A stretch of 64,000 nt of DNA from Sphingomonas leidyi (GCF_011761945.1 NZ_JAASQV010000001.1:1612001-1676000); one strand, 5' to 3'. Numbered from the stretch's first letter, positions 27,945 to 37,237 are shown. The notes: generated from the letters alone by a model not told the origin. A program made the numbers and translations.

Positions 27945-30900
27945 TCAGGCTTGGGGCTGCGGCGCGGCGTCGCCGCCCTGCCCCTGCTCGCTCTCACGCT
28001 TCGCCCTGCGGCCTTCGGTCATGCCGAGGACGACCCTGGCAATGGCCGGAAGGACCAGCAGCGTGAGGATGGTTGCGGCGATCAGGCCGCCGATGACGGT
28101 GGTGGCGAGCGGCTTCTGGACCTCGGCGCCGGTGCCATGGGCGAGCGCCATCGGTACGAAGCCGATAGCGGGGACGAACCCGGTCATCACGACCGCGCGC
28201 ATCTTCTCGGCCATGCCTTCGCGGATGGCTTGCGCCAGCGCGAGTCCCGCCTCGAGCCGCTCGCGGATCGCCGTCATCACGACGAGCCCGTTGAGCACCG
28301 CCACGCCGGCCAGGCAGATAAAGCCAACGGCAGCCGAGACCGAGAAGGCGATACCCGTCATGGCGAGCGTGAACACACCGCCGGCAAGCCCCAGCGGGAC
28401 CGCCAGGAACACCGCCGCTGCGCGCCCAAGGCCACCCAGCGCCATGTAGAGCAGCCCGAAGATGATCGCGAAGCAGATCGGCACCACGATCGACAAGCGC
28501 TGTGCGGCCGCCTGGAGATTCTGGAACTGGCCGCCCCACTCCAGATAATAGCCGGCCGGGAGCTCGACCTGTCCGACCTTGGCCATTGCCTCGTCGACGA
28601 ACGAGCCGGCATCGCGGTCGCGCAGGTTCATCTGGATCACGACGCGGCGCTTGCCATTTTCCCGCGTGATCTGGTTGAGCCCGTCAGCGAAGCGGATCTG
28701 GGCGACCTGACTGAGCGGGATCGACCGCCGCGCCCGACCGTCCTGCTGCGGCAGCAGGACAGGAAGCGCCAGCACCTCGTCGAGATTGGCGCGTGTCGTC
28801 GCCGGCACGCGCACCGCCACTTCGAAGCGGCGATCGCCCTCGAAGAGCAGGCCGGACTCGCGCCCGCCCATCGCCGCGGAGACGGTGTCCGCGACTTCCT
28901 TCAAGGTCAGGCCGTAGCGCGCGATCGCGGCGCGATCGAAGCGTATGTCGAGGGTCGGCGCGCCGCCCGTCTGGTCTGCCTTGACGCTCGCCGCGCCCCG
29001 AATGCCCTGGAGCACGCGGACGATCTCGTTGGCCGAGGCCGACATCTTGTCGAGATCGTCGCCATAGAGCTTGATCGCGACATCGCCGCGAACGCCGGCG
29101 ATCAGCTCGTTGAAGCGCAGCTGGATCGGCTGGCTCAGCTCATAGAGATTGCCGAGCTGGCTGCCCGCCGCCTTCTCGATCCGGGCGAGCACCTGCTCCT
29201 TGGTGGTCACGCCGGCGGGCCATTGCTCCTGCGGCTTCAGGATGACGAACGCGTCCGAGACGTTGGGCGGCATCGGGTCGGTGGCGACCTCTGCCGTGCC
29301 GGTCTTGGAGAACATCAGTTCTACCTCGGGCAGCTTGCGCACGGCTTCCTCGACCTTGCGCTGCATCGCCAGCGACTGGTCGAGGCTGACCGAGGGTACG
29401 CGGGTAGAAGCGAGCGCCACGTTCTTCTCGTCGAGCTGCGGGATGAACTCCGAGCCCAGCAGGCCGAAGGCGGGCACCGCGGCGAGGAAGAAGGCCAGGC
29501 CGCCGATGATGAACGGCCATGGCCGTGCGATCGCCTTGTCGAGCAGCGGCAGATACCGCTCCTTCGACTTGCGGATCAGCCAGACTTCCTTCTCGGCGAC
29601 GCGCCCACGAATCAGCAGTGCGACCAGGGCCGGCACCAGGGTGATCGCGAGGATGAAGGCTGCGACCAGCGCGAGCATGATGGTGATCGCCATCGGCGAG
29701 AAGGTCTTGCCCTCGACGCCGGTGAACATCAGCAGCGGCGCGAAGGCGAGCAGGATGATCGCCTGGCCGAACACGGTCGGGCGGATCATCTCCTGGCTCG
29801 CCCGCATCGTCTCTTCCAGCCGCTCGCGCAAGGAAAGCAGCCGGCCTTCATGCTCCTGGCGGTGCGCGAGGCGCGCCAGGCAGTTTTCGATGATGATCAC
29901 GGCACCGTCGACGATCAGGCCGAAGTCGAGCGCGCCGAGGCTCATCAGGTTTCCGGGCACCCGGAACGCGTTCATGCCCATTGCCATCATGAGGAACGAG
30001 AAGGGAATGACGAGCACCGCGATGATCGCTGCACGCCAGTTGCCGAGCAGCAGGAACAGTGCCGCCGCGACGAGGATCGCGCCTTCGGTCAAGTTGCGTT
30101 CGACCGTCGACACGGTGGCGTTGACCAGCTTGGCGCGGTCGAGCACCACCTGCACCTTGACGCCGGGCGGCAGGGTCTTCGCGACCTGATCGAGCTTGTC
30201 GCCGACCGCCTTGGCGACGATGCGGCTGTTCTCGCCGATCAGCATCAGCGCGGTGCCGACCACCGCTTCCTCGCCGTTCATGCTGGCGGCACCGGTACGC
30301 AGATCGCCGCCGACCTTCACATTGGCGATCTGGCCGACCGTGATCGGCACGCCGCCGCGCGTCGCCGCCACTGCGTTGCGGATCTCCTCGACCGAGCGGA
30401 TGCGGGCATCGGCACGGACGAGATAGGCTTCCCCGCCGCGGTTGAAGAAATTGGCGCCGACCGCGAGATTGGCGTTCTCCAGCGCCTCGCCCAGCTCGCT
30501 GTACGAGATGCCGTAATTGGAGAGCTTGACCGGATCCGGCTCGACCACGAAGGTCTTGGCATAGCCGCCGATCGAGTCGACGCCGGCGACCCCGGCTACC
30601 GTGCGAAGCTGCGGCCGGATGATCCAATCCTGCACCGTGCGCAGATAGCCGGCCTTGGCTACCGCATCGGTCAGCCGCTCACCCTCGGGCGTGAGATAGC
30701 TGCCGTCGGACTGCCAGCCGGCGTGTCCGTCGGCCTTGGGCGCGCCCTTGCCGCCCGGATTGGCATAGCCGACCGTGTACATGACGACCTCGCCAAGGCC
30801 CGTGGTCACGGGTCCGATCTGCGGCTGGACACCTTGGGGCAGGCTTTCCTTTGCCTGGGTGAGCCGCTCGCCGACCTGCTGGCGGGCGAAATAGAGATCG

Positions 30901-31202
30901 GTCGAATCCGAGAAGATCGCGGTCACCTGGCTGAAGCCGTTCCGCGACAGTGATCGCGTAGTTTCAAGGCCGGGAATGCCGGCAAGCGCCGTCTCGATCG
31001 GATAGGTGACGAGCTTCTCCATCTCGACGGGCGAAAGCCCGCGGTCGACGGTGTTGATCTGGACCTGCTTGTTGGTGATGTCGGGCACCGCATCGATCGG
31101 CAGCTTGGTAAGCTGCCAGACTCCGACGCCCGCGATTGCCAGGAATATGAAGAGGATCGCCCACCGTGCTCGCACGGAAAGCGCCATGATATTTGCGATC
31201 AT
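27945..31202 (-). CDS. czcA: CzcA/CusA-family heavy-metal RND efflux pump
   Basis: A 1085-residue inner-membrane RND transporter, driving metal out through the CzcB adaptor and the CzcC outer-membrane channel. Visible: the N-terminal helix (MIANIMALSVRARWAILFIF), SATTRSLSRNGFSQVTAIF-type porter segments, and the TM4 signature ALDFGLIVDGAVIIIEN with acidic proton-relay residues, which marks the HME subfamily with a CzcA-like (Co/Zn/Cd) DFG..VDGAV signature. The C-terminal helices are complete. Starts three bases after czcB. Metal specificity is inferred from the signature and neighbours. Confidence 0.95.
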   Translation of the reverse strand: MIANIMALSVRARWAILFIFLAIAGVGVWQLTKLPIDAVPDITNKQVQINTVDRGLSPVEMEKLVTYPIETALAGIPGLETTRSLSRNGFSQVTAIFSDSTDLYFARQQVGERLTQAKESLPQGVQPQIGPVTTGLGEVVMYTVGYANPGGKGAPKADGHAGWQSDGSYLTPEGERLTDAVAKAGYLRTVQDWIIRPQLRTVAGVAGVDSIGGYAKTFVVEPDPVKLSNYGISYSELGEALENANLAVGANFFNRGGEAYLVRADARIRSVEEIRNAVAATRGGVPITVGQIANVKVGGDLRTGAASMNGEEAVVGTALMLIGENSRIVAKAVGDKLDQVAKTLPPGVKVQVVLDRAKLVNATVSTVERNLTEGAILVAAALFLLLGNWRAAIIAVLVIPFSFLMMAMGMNAFRVPGNLMSLGALDFGLIVDGAVIIIENCLARLAHRQEHEGRLLSLRERLEETMRASQEMIRPTVFGQAIILLAFAPLLMFTGVEGKTFSPMAITIMLALVAAFILAITLVPALVALLIRGRVAEKEVWLIRKSKERYLPLLDKAIARPWPFIIGGLAFFLAAVPAFGLLGSEFIPQLDEKNVALASTRVPSVSLDQSLAMQRKVEEAVRKLPEVELMFSKTGTAEVATDPMPPNVSDAFVILKPQEQWPAGVTTKEQVLARIEKAAGSQLGNLYELSQPIQLRFNELIAGVRGDVAIKLYGDDLDKMSASANEIVRVLQGIRGAASVKADQTGGAPTLDIRFDRAAIARYGLTLKEVADTVSAAMGGRESGLLFEGDRRFEVAVRVPATTRANLDEVLALPVLLPQQDGRARRSIPLSQVAQIRFADGLNQITRENGKRRVVIQMNLRDRDAGSFVDEAMAKVGQVELPAGYYLEWGGQFQNLQAAAQRLSIVVPICFAIIFGLLYMALGGLGRAAAVFLAVPLGLAGGVFTLAMTGIAFSVSAAVGFICLAGVAVLNGLVVMTAIRERLEAGLALAQAIREGMAEKMRAVVMTGFVPAIGFVPMALAHGTGAEVQKPLATTVIGGLIAATILTLLVLPAIARVVLGMTEGRRAKRESEQGQGGDAAPQPQA

Positions 31203-31205
31203 CGC

Positions 31206-32369
31206 TTATTCCTCCTCGCCCACGCCCTTGCCGAGTTCGGCCTTGAGCAGGAATGCGTTGCGGGTGGCGATGGCCTGACCGGCCTGGAGGCCCGAGACGA
31301 TCTCGACCCGGCCGGCGCTGCGCTGGCCGAGCCGAACGCCGACGGCGCGGAAGCCCCGGGCAGTGCGGATGAAGACGACATCGCGACCTTCGAGCGACTG
31401 GACCGCATCCTCCGGCACGACGATCGATTTGGTGAAGTCGCCCCTGGCGGGCAGCAGGCGTACCCGTACCGCAAGGCCCGGCTGCAGCCCGGCGGGCACG
31501 TCGAGCACCGCAGTCGCCGAGCGCGACTCCCCGGTCAGCGTCGGGGTGACCGCGCGAACCCTCGCCTCGACGGTACGGCCATCGGGCAGCTCGACGATCG
31601 CGCGGTCGCCGGGCGTCACGCGGGTGGCGTCGGCGGGCGCGATCGCGGCCTCGATCTGGATCTTGCTCGGATCGGCGACGCGGTAGAGTTCGGTCTCGGG
31701 CTGGACGAACGCGCCCAGCGACACCGCCTCGGCGGTGATCTTGCCCGAGATCGGGCTGGCAACGATCACGCCGCGGCCGTCGCGGGTGACATTCGCCGCA
31801 CCGGCCGCCACCTGGGCGCGGCGCGCCTCGGCCGCCGCGGTCGCCGCTTCGGCCTGGGCCTGTTCGAGCTCCACCCTGGCCGAGACACGCTCCTTGTAGA
31901 GATATTGCTCGCGAGCGAGCGCCTTTTGCGCCTGCACGACCTTGGCATTGGCGACCGAGCGATCAGCAGCGATCTGCGCCGCGTCGCGGCTTTCGACGAT
32001 CGCCAGCGCCTCGCCGGCGCGGACGGGATCGCCAAGCCGCTTGAACACGCGAGTGACCGCGCCGGCTGCGCGTGCGGTGACGATCGCCTCGCCCGAGGGC
32101 GCATGAGCGACAGTCGCCTGCGACACGATCTCGGCACCCAGGCCGCCACGCTTGATCGCCTCCGTCGCGATACCGGCCTGGCGGACCGCATCCTCGGTCA
32201 TCGCGACGCTGTCGGGCAGTGCTTCGGCGGCCGCATCCCGCTTCGGCGCCTCGGCACCGATCGGCGCGGCGGGCCCCGATTTCCATTGGGCCATGCCATA
32301 GCCGCCCAGTGCCGCGACCAGCGCGATGCCGGCCGCGCCGCCCAGAAGGCGCTTGTTCTCATTCGTCAT
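31206..32369 (-). CDS. czcB: RND periplasmic adaptor CzcB
   Basis: A 387-residue membrane-fusion protein with an N-terminal membrane anchor (LLGGAAGIALVAALGGYGMA), a barrel-sandwich hybrid domain split around a coiled-coil hairpin (about 140-215: SVANAKVVQAQKALAREQYL), and a beta-barrel and membrane-proximal domain (VASPISGKITAEAVSLGAFV, GLAVRVRLLP). It bridges CzcA and CzcC in the periplasm. The start codon overlaps the czcC stop by four bases. Confidence 0.92.
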   Translation of the reverse strand: MTNENKRLLGGAAGIALVAALGGYGMAQWKSGPAAPIGAEAPKRDAAAEALPDSVAMTEDAVRQAGIATEAIKRGGLGAEIVSQATVAHAPSGEAIVTARAAGAVTRVFKRLGDPVRAGEALAIVESRDAAQIAADRSVANAKVVQAQKALAREQYLYKERVSARVELEQAQAEAATAAAEARRAQVAAGAANVTRDGRGVIVASPISGKITAEAVSLGAFVQPETELYRVADPSKIQIEAAIAPADATRVTPGDRAIVELPDGRTVEARVRAVTPTLTGESRSATAVLDVPAGLQPGLAVRVRLLPARGDFTKSIVVPEDAVQSLEGRDVVFIRTARGFRAVGVRLGQRSAGRVEIVSGLQAGQAIATRNAFLLKAELGKGVGEEE

Positions 32370-33631
32370 CGATTGTCTCCGGAAACTGCGGGCGCCGGCG
32401 CGATCAGGCGCGCCAATCGGGCCTCGGCATCATGATATTGGGCAAGGGCATTGACCGCGGCGTTACGGGTCTCGGCGAGAGTGCGCTCGGCCTCGAGCAG
32501 CACAAGCTGATCGAACTTGCCCCGCCCATATCCGAGCCGCGCGATGCGAGCGGCTTCGGTCGCGGCGGCCAGCGCAGGGCCTGATGCCCGGACACTCGCC
32601 TCGGCATTGTCGCGATCGCGTCGGGCATTGGCGATGTCCTGCTCGGCGTCGAGCTTGGCCGCCCACTGGCGCGCATCCGCCTGGTCCCGTTCGGCGCGTG
32701 CCTGGGAAATCAAGGCCCGCCCATTGTTGAAGAAGGGCAAGGGCACCGACACGCCCAACACCGCCGCCGTGTCGCCGGTGGCGGACAGGCGCCGCGCGCC
32801 CGCGCTCACCGTCAGGTCAGGCACGCGCTGGCTGCGTGCCAGCCGGACATTTGCATCCGCGATGCGCAGGTCCGCTCGGGCCGCCGCAAAGGCCAATGTT
32901 CCCTCGGCGCGCGGTTCACTCGCCGGGCCATAGCCTCCGGTCCGCTCGAACCAGGCTTGGTCGAGCGGCGTATTCACCGCCCGCCCGGTCAGCAGCGCGA
33001 GATTGCTCCGCGCCACCTGATAGGCGCGCTCGGCGCGCTCCAGGTCGGTCTGCGCGTTGATCCGGTTGACGGAAGTGCGCTGCTCGTCGATCGGCGAGCT
33101 CTCGCCGACCATCACCCGATCCTTGGCTACGCGCAGCGCCTCATCCGCGATCTTCAACTGGTCCCGGGCGATACCGAGCCGGCGTTCGGCCGCCACGGCC
33201 TCGATATAGGCCCGGGCGACCTTCAGCCGGACATCGGCCAGCGTGATCGCGGCGTCGAGCTGTGCCCGGCCGATCCGCGCATCGGCGACGCCGACCCGCG
33301 CACCGCGCTTGCCGCCCAGCTCGACCGGCATCGAGAAGGTGACCGTGGTCTCGGCCTGGCCGAACCCGCGATAGGGGCCAGTGCCGACGACGTTCTCGGA
33401 CTGGGCCGAGACCGAAGGATTGGGCCGCAGGCCGGCAACGGTGCGCGCGGATTCGGACGCCCGCACGCCGGCGGCGGCAGCCTCGTTGGAGGGAGAGGAC
33501 AGGCCGGCCTCGGCCAGCGCCTCGTCGAGCGTTAGGGCGTCCTGCGCGCCCGCGGGCGGCGGTGACGTCTGCGCCTGCGCGATACCCGCACAGGACGCCG
33601 CGGCAAGCAACGCCGCGACAAATCGATGCAT
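32366..33631 (-). CDS. czcC: TolC-family outer-membrane factor CzcC
   Basis: A 421-residue outer-membrane efflux protein with a signal peptide (MHRFVAALLAAASCAGIAQAQ) and two TolC-like halves rich in Ala/Arg helices (DALTLDEALAEAGLSSPSNE, ANARRDRDNAEASVRASGPA). It is the outer-membrane exit of the CzcCBA complex and the first gene of the core czc set. A small His-rich protein gene precedes it by 61 bases. Confidence 0.9.
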   Translation of the reverse strand: MHRFVAALLAAASCAGIAQAQTSPPPAGAQDALTLDEALAEAGLSSPSNEAAAAGVRASESARTVAGLRPNPSVSAQSENVVGTGPYRGFGQAETTVTFSMPVELGGKRGARVGVADARIGRAQLDAAITLADVRLKVARAYIEAVAAERRLGIARDQLKIADEALRVAKDRVMVGESSPIDEQRTSVNRINAQTDLERAERAYQVARSNLALLTGRAVNTPLDQAWFERTGGYGPASEPRAEGTLAFAAARADLRIADANVRLARSQRVPDLTVSAGARRLSATGDTAAVLGVSVPLPFFNNGRALISQARAERDQADARQWAAKLDAEQDIANARRDRDNAEASVRASGPALAAATEAARIARLGYGRGKFDQLVLLEAERTLAETRNAAVNALAQYHDAEARLARLIAPAPAVSGDNR

Positions 33632-33692
33632 GTAGGAAACTCCTGACTGTCAGACATGCCCGCGCGAACAGAGTCCGGCGGGAGCGTGACGG

Positions 33693-34031
33693 TCAGGCTT
33701 GTGGCGGTCTCAGCGCCGGGTCGGCGGTCGCTGCCGGCAGGAAATAGGCAGGCGCCGGCGTCAGCCGCGCCTTGGCGACCGCGCGTGCAAACGGCGCGTC
33801 CTTCACGATCTTGGGCACGACCTGATGGCCGTGGCAGCCGCCATGATGATGGGGATAGCCCTTGTCGCCATCGGCGGGGACCTGATCGGCATCGCCGTCG
33901 GCATGCCCCATATCGACAGCGGTCTGGGTGTCGACGCAACCTAGCGGAACCTCGGTCGCATGCGCCAGCGACGTCGCGAACAGCGACATCGCGACCATGC
34001 AGATGGTCAGCAGGGTCCAGAGGGAGCGCAT
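33693..34031 (-). CDS. Small secreted His-rich protein upstream of czcC
   Basis: A 112-residue protein with a signal peptide (MRSLWTLLTICMVAMSLFATSLAHA). It has a metal-binding-like block, DADQVPADGDKGYPHHHGGCHGHQ, around residues 46-69. It is paralogous to the protein at 9446-9880 through that block. Being first in the czc operon it may be a periplasmic metal buffer or chaperone, comparable in position, though not in sequence, to CzcI/CusF-type proteins. The start at 34031 was chosen because it opens into a signal peptide; the frame continues upstream to 34343 through sequence antisense-like to a transporter remnant. Confidence 0.7.
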   Translation of the reverse strand: MRSLWTLLTICMVAMSLFATSLAHATEVPLGCVDTQTAVDMGHADGDADQVPADGDKGYPHHHGGCHGHQVVPKIVKDAPFARAVAKARLTPAPAYFLPAATADPALRPPQA

Positions 34032-34084
34032 CGGGCCTGCCTTAGCAGCTGTCCGGCGAAGTTCCAAGCCGCGGCACATACGAA

Positions 34085-34290
34085 GCCGGCGGCGGCGTGA
34101 CGAGGCCAATCCGGCCGGGTGCTGATCGGTACCCGGAAAGTCGAGCGCAAGAACAACAAACTGATCGCGAGTACGACCGGCATATCGGGCCCGGGCAGAG
34201 CGATCAATGCCGCCAGTGCGCCCGCGGCGAGCAGGCCGACGTTCGACGCGACATCGTTGCGCGAGCATTCGAAGATGCTGCTCAATGCAG
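34085..34290 (-). pseudogene. Remnant of a CDF-family cation transporter
   Basis: Minus-strand translation shows SSIFECSRNDVASNVGLLAA followed by GALAALIALPGPDMPVVLAI and SLLFLRSTFRV. This matches the TM5-TM6 region of DmeF/CzcD-type cation diffusion facilitators (ECSRNDV.aN and the paired membrane segments). Neither the N-terminal helices nor the C-terminal cytoplasmic domain are present. I infer a decayed metal transporter at the upstream edge of the metal operon. Confidence 0.55.
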
Positions 34291-34499
34291 CGAACGGCGT
34301 TTCCCTCGAGGCTGTGGTCGCGACAACCGAGGTGAAGATCCACGCCTCAGCCACCGACAGCTTTTAGGATCGCCAATCGGCGGCCGAATGTCGATAATTG
34401 GGGCGCATTTCCGTCTGACAGGAGGCCCGCAGCATGGTCAGGCGATTTACTATCAACCGGCGCCCAGCCGAGGACGTTCTGGATAACTCCACTAGCTTT
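34291..34499. other. Intergenic, no gene seen
   Basis: Together with the transporter remnant this makes a 470-base stretch without an intact gene between the czc operon and ridA. Nothing else recognisable; it may carry the czc operon promoter. Confidence 0.4.
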
Positions 34500-34886
34500 C
34501 TAGCGTGCTGCGATCGCCTGGATTTCCACCCGCAGATTGGGCTCTGCGAGACCTGCGACGATGACCATTGTCGTCGCGGCGGCATGCCCGGCAAATCGAC
34601 GTTCGCGCTCTTCCCGATAGAAAGGGACCAGATCGGGGCTGGTGATGAAACCGTCCACCTTCACCAGATCGGTCATGTCCATGCCAGCGTCCGCCAGCAC
34701 CGCCTCGAGATTGTCCCAGGCCAACGCTATCTGCCGTTCCGGATCGGCGGGAACGACACCGTCCCGTGTCACCCCGACCTGTCCGGAAACATGGAGCCAG
34801 CGCGCGCCGGCCGGCACGGAAGCACCATGGCTGTAGCAGGAAAATGGCGGCGCGATCGTCGCCGGATTGTGCAGCGTGATCGTCAC
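34500..34886 (-). CDS. RidA-family protein
   Basis: A 128-residue cytosolic protein of the RidA/YjgF/YER057c family, many of which hydrolyse reactive enamines/imines released by PLP enzymes. WLHVSGQVGVTRDGVVPAD, QIALAWDNLEAVLADAGMDM and NLRVEIQAIAAR fit the trimeric fold; the Glu of the VEIQAIA motif is kept. The start overlaps the stop of the solute-binding protein gene by four bases, so the two are coupled. The neighbouring PLP-type regulator fits a link to amine or amino-acid metabolism. Confidence 0.88.
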   Translation of the reverse strand: MTITLHNPATIAPPFSCYSHGASVPAGARWLHVSGQVGVTRDGVVPADPERQIALAWDNLEAVLADAGMDMTDLVKVDGFITSPDLVPFYREERERRFAGHAAATTMVIVAGLAEPNLRVEIQAIAAR

Positions 34887-35605
34887 TGTGCGGTTCCGAT
34901 CACGCCGTCGATCTCCGCTTGGGTGAAGCCGTATTTCGCTACCCGCGCACGATGATCGGCCGAGCCCAGATACTGGCGAAGCTGCTTGTTCACCGCATCA
35001 AGGAGGCCCCGATTATCCTTGGAGAAGGAGAACGCGCCGACCGGTGCATCGCTCGAGGTGCCGGCATCGACATCGATCGATTCCAGCGCGGGGTTGGCAC
35101 CCGCGATGGCGCGGCTGCCGATCGCGGTACCAGGGAAGGCATCGATTTCCTCCGCCATCAGCGCCGCGACACCCTCTGGCTGACTCTTGAGGATCACGAT
35201 CTGGCTGTCGGTGACACCCACCGCCTTCGCCGCGGCATATTGGATCTGCTCCCGAATGAGGCCAAGCCGGGCGTCATTACGCGCCGCGACCGCTTCGTAG
35301 CTGGTCAGTGCCTTCGGATTGCCCGATCGGACAACGAACCCATCGCCGATCGTCCAGATGGGATCGCTGAACGCCACTTCCCGCGCACGTTCTTCCGTAA
35401 CGTAGATGGGGACGTTCATGTCCCAGCGCCCCTCCTGGACACCCGGCAGCAATTCTCCAAACGAGGTGAGGTGATACTCGATCGACGTCACGCCGATCGC
35501 GCGCAGGACCGCTTCCGCGACCTCTATATCCGCGCCGGTTGGCCGCTTGTCATCGCCGGTCCAGTAGAAGGGCGGCTCTTCGATATAGGCAATTCTGACG
35601 TTCAT
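34883..35605 (-). CDS. Family-3 solute-binding protein lacking a signal peptide
   Basis: A 240-residue protein with the amino-acid-type (SBP_bac_3) fold: VRIAYIEEPPFYWTGDDKRP, TGADIEVAEAVLRAIGV, WDMNVPIYVTEERAREVAFS, and AALMAEEIDAFPGTAIGSRA. Unlike ABC-transporter binding proteins it begins directly at the first beta strand (MNVRIAYIEE) with no signal peptide, and no permease or ATPase gene is nearby. It may therefore be cytosolic and act as a ligand sensor or enzyme-like protein. It is transcribed with ridA and divergently from a MocR-type regulator. Confidence 0.82.
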   Translation of the reverse strand: MNVRIAYIEEPPFYWTGDDKRPTGADIEVAEAVLRAIGVTSIEYHLTSFGELLPGVQEGRWDMNVPIYVTEERAREVAFSDPIWTIGDGFVVRSGNPKALTSYEAVAARNDARLGLIREQIQYAAAKAVGVTDSQIVILKSQPEGVAALMAEEIDAFPGTAIGSRAIAGANPALESIDVDAGTSSDAPVGAFSFSKDNRGLLDAVNKQLRQYLGSADHRARVAKYGFTQAEIDGVIGTAQ

Positions 35606-35815
35606 GGTCTTCTCGCTAACGGGCTTTGGGTATCCAGGCGCTGCCGTGCGATCGATGCGCGATGGACAGCACAGTCATTGGGGGAAGATAGAGCGCGTGC
35701 AGAAGCCATAACAGACACAGTATCGGCCTCTTCGGGCATAACAGATTCTTGGCTGCCGGGATGCGGGGCGCTACCAAGCGACATCGTCAACCACTTCCCT
35801 TCCCGATAGTCCCCT
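35606..35815. promoter_or_regulatory. Divergent promoter region
   Basis: A 210-base spacer between the divergently read solute-binding protein and MocR-type regulator genes. It probably holds both promoters and the regulator's sites; MocR proteins commonly bind direct repeats in such spacers. No specific motif is claimed. Confidence 0.4.
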
Positions 35816-37237
35816 ATGTACCGATACGAGCAGCTGGCCGAGTTGATCATCCGCATGATCGACAATGGCGCCCTCCCGCAGGGATCTCGCGTTCCCTCGG
35901 TGCGCGCATTGAGCGCACTATATAGCGTCAGCATCTCGACTGCCTTGCAGGCCTGCCGAAACCTCGAGGATCGCGGAGCAATCGTCGCGCGGCCGCGATC
36001 GGGCTTCTATGTCGCACCGAAGCAGCGCAACGCACTTGACCTACCATCTGCTTCTCGTCCCCGCGCGAAATCGTCTACCGTATCGATCAGCGGTGCCGTC
36101 GCGGGGTTGCTCGAACATTCCTCGAACCCCGCATTCCTGCCATTCGGCTGCGCCGTGCCCGATGGCGCACTGCTGGAATCTAAGAAACTCGATCTCGCGC
36201 TCGCACGTGCAGCTCGCCAGCGTGGCACGCGGTACAATGTCTACGGCACCCCGCAGGGCGACCCGGCGCTCCGCGGCGAGATCGCCAAACGCGCCATCCG
36301 CGTCGGGCACATGCTCGCGCCGGATGATGTAGTGATCACGAGCGGCTGCACGGAGGCATTGACGCTGGCGCTGACCGCCGTCGCCAAACCCGGCGATACG
36401 ATCGCGGTCGAATCCCCCACCTATATGGGATTGCTGCACACTCTGGAGATGCTCGGGTTGAAGGCGCTCGAGCTGCCAACCGATCCCGTCCGCGGCATCG
36501 ATGTTCTCGCGGTTGGCCGCTTTCTCGAAACGGAGCGGGTGGCTGCGTTTGCCATTGCCTCAAGCTTCAACAATCCGCTCGGCTCGATGATGGCCGAAGC
36601 CGACAAGCGGGCGCTGCTCGATCTCCTGCAACGGCATGACATCCCGCTCATCGAGGACGATGTCTATGGCGATCTCTATTTCGGCCTGGAGCGGCCTAAG
36701 CCATTCATCGCGCTCGATGGGGGTGCCAATACGATCTATTGCAGCTCGTTCTCGAAGAGCCTGGCGCCCGGCTACCGGATTGGCTGGATCGCGGCGGGCG
36801 GCCGCTCCCACCAGGTGATGGAGCGCAAGCTTGCCTTCAGCCTGTGCGGCGCTGTCCTGCCACAGGTCGCGCTCGCCGAATTTCTCGCGAGCGGCGGCCA
36901 TGACGCCCATCTGCGCCGTGTCCGCCAGCTGCTGCAGGGAACGCTCGCGAGCATGGCAGATGGGATCGAGGCAAGTTTTCCGCCGGAAACGAAGATGAGT
37001 CGTCCTTCCGGTGGTTTTGTTCTGTGGCTCGAATTGCCGAAGCCTTTCGATTCACGCGCGCTCTTCGACCGGGCGCTCGAACAAGGCATCTGTTTCGCGC
37101 CCGGCGACGTGTTCTCGGCCAGCCGGCGGTTCAGGAATTGCCTCCGCCTGAGCGCCGGACATGGCTGGGACGAGCGGATCGCGGATGGAGTGCGCCGTCT
37201 GGGCTTGCTCGCCCACGGATTGCTCTCGGCCGGATAG
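35816..37237 (+). CDS. MocR-type regulator (GntR DNA-binding domain fused to aminotransferase)
   Basis: A 473-residue transcription factor. The N-terminal GntR winged helix covers about 1-75 (QLAELIIRMIDNGALPQGSR, VPSVRALSALYSVSISTALQ). The fold-type I aminotransferase-like domain covers about 95-465, with DDVVITSGCTEALTLAL, IASSFNNPLGSMM, IEDDVYGDLYFG and the PLP-binding lysine in CSSFSKSLAPGYRIGW (about residue 314). These proteins sense PLP and an amine or amino acid and usually regulate a divergent gene, here probably the solute-binding protein and ridA pair. Confidence 0.92.
   Translation: MYRYEQLAELIIRMIDNGALPQGSRVPSVRALSALYSVSISTALQACRNLEDRGAIVARPRSGFYVAPKQRNALDLPSASRPRAKSSTVSISGAVAGLLEHSSNPAFLPFGCAVPDGALLESKKLDLALARAARQRGTRYNVYGTPQGDPALRGEIAKRAIRVGHMLAPDDVVITSGCTEALTLALTAVAKPGDTIAVESPTYMGLLHTLEMLGLKALELPTDPVRGIDVLAVGRFLETERVAAFAIASSFNNPLGSMMAEADKRALLDLLQRHDIPLIEDDVYGDLYFGLERPKPFIALDGGANTIYCSSFSKSLAPGYRIGWIAAGGRSHQVMERKLAFSLCGAVLPQVALAEFLASGGHDAHLRRVRQLLQGTLASMADGIEASFPPETKMSRPSGGFVLWLELPKPFDSRALFDRALEQGICFAPGDVFSASRRFRNCLRLSAGHGWDERIADGVRRLGLLAHGLLSAG

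Noticed and set aside
27951..30953. 1000-residue plus-strand open frame opposite czcA
   Set aside because: Composition (His/Asp/Arg-rich) is typical of antisense frames in high-GC DNA; CzcA is intact on the other strand.
35602..35934. Minus-strand open frame in the divergent spacer
   Set aside because: It overlaps the start of the MocR regulator gene and has no domain or ribosome-binding support.
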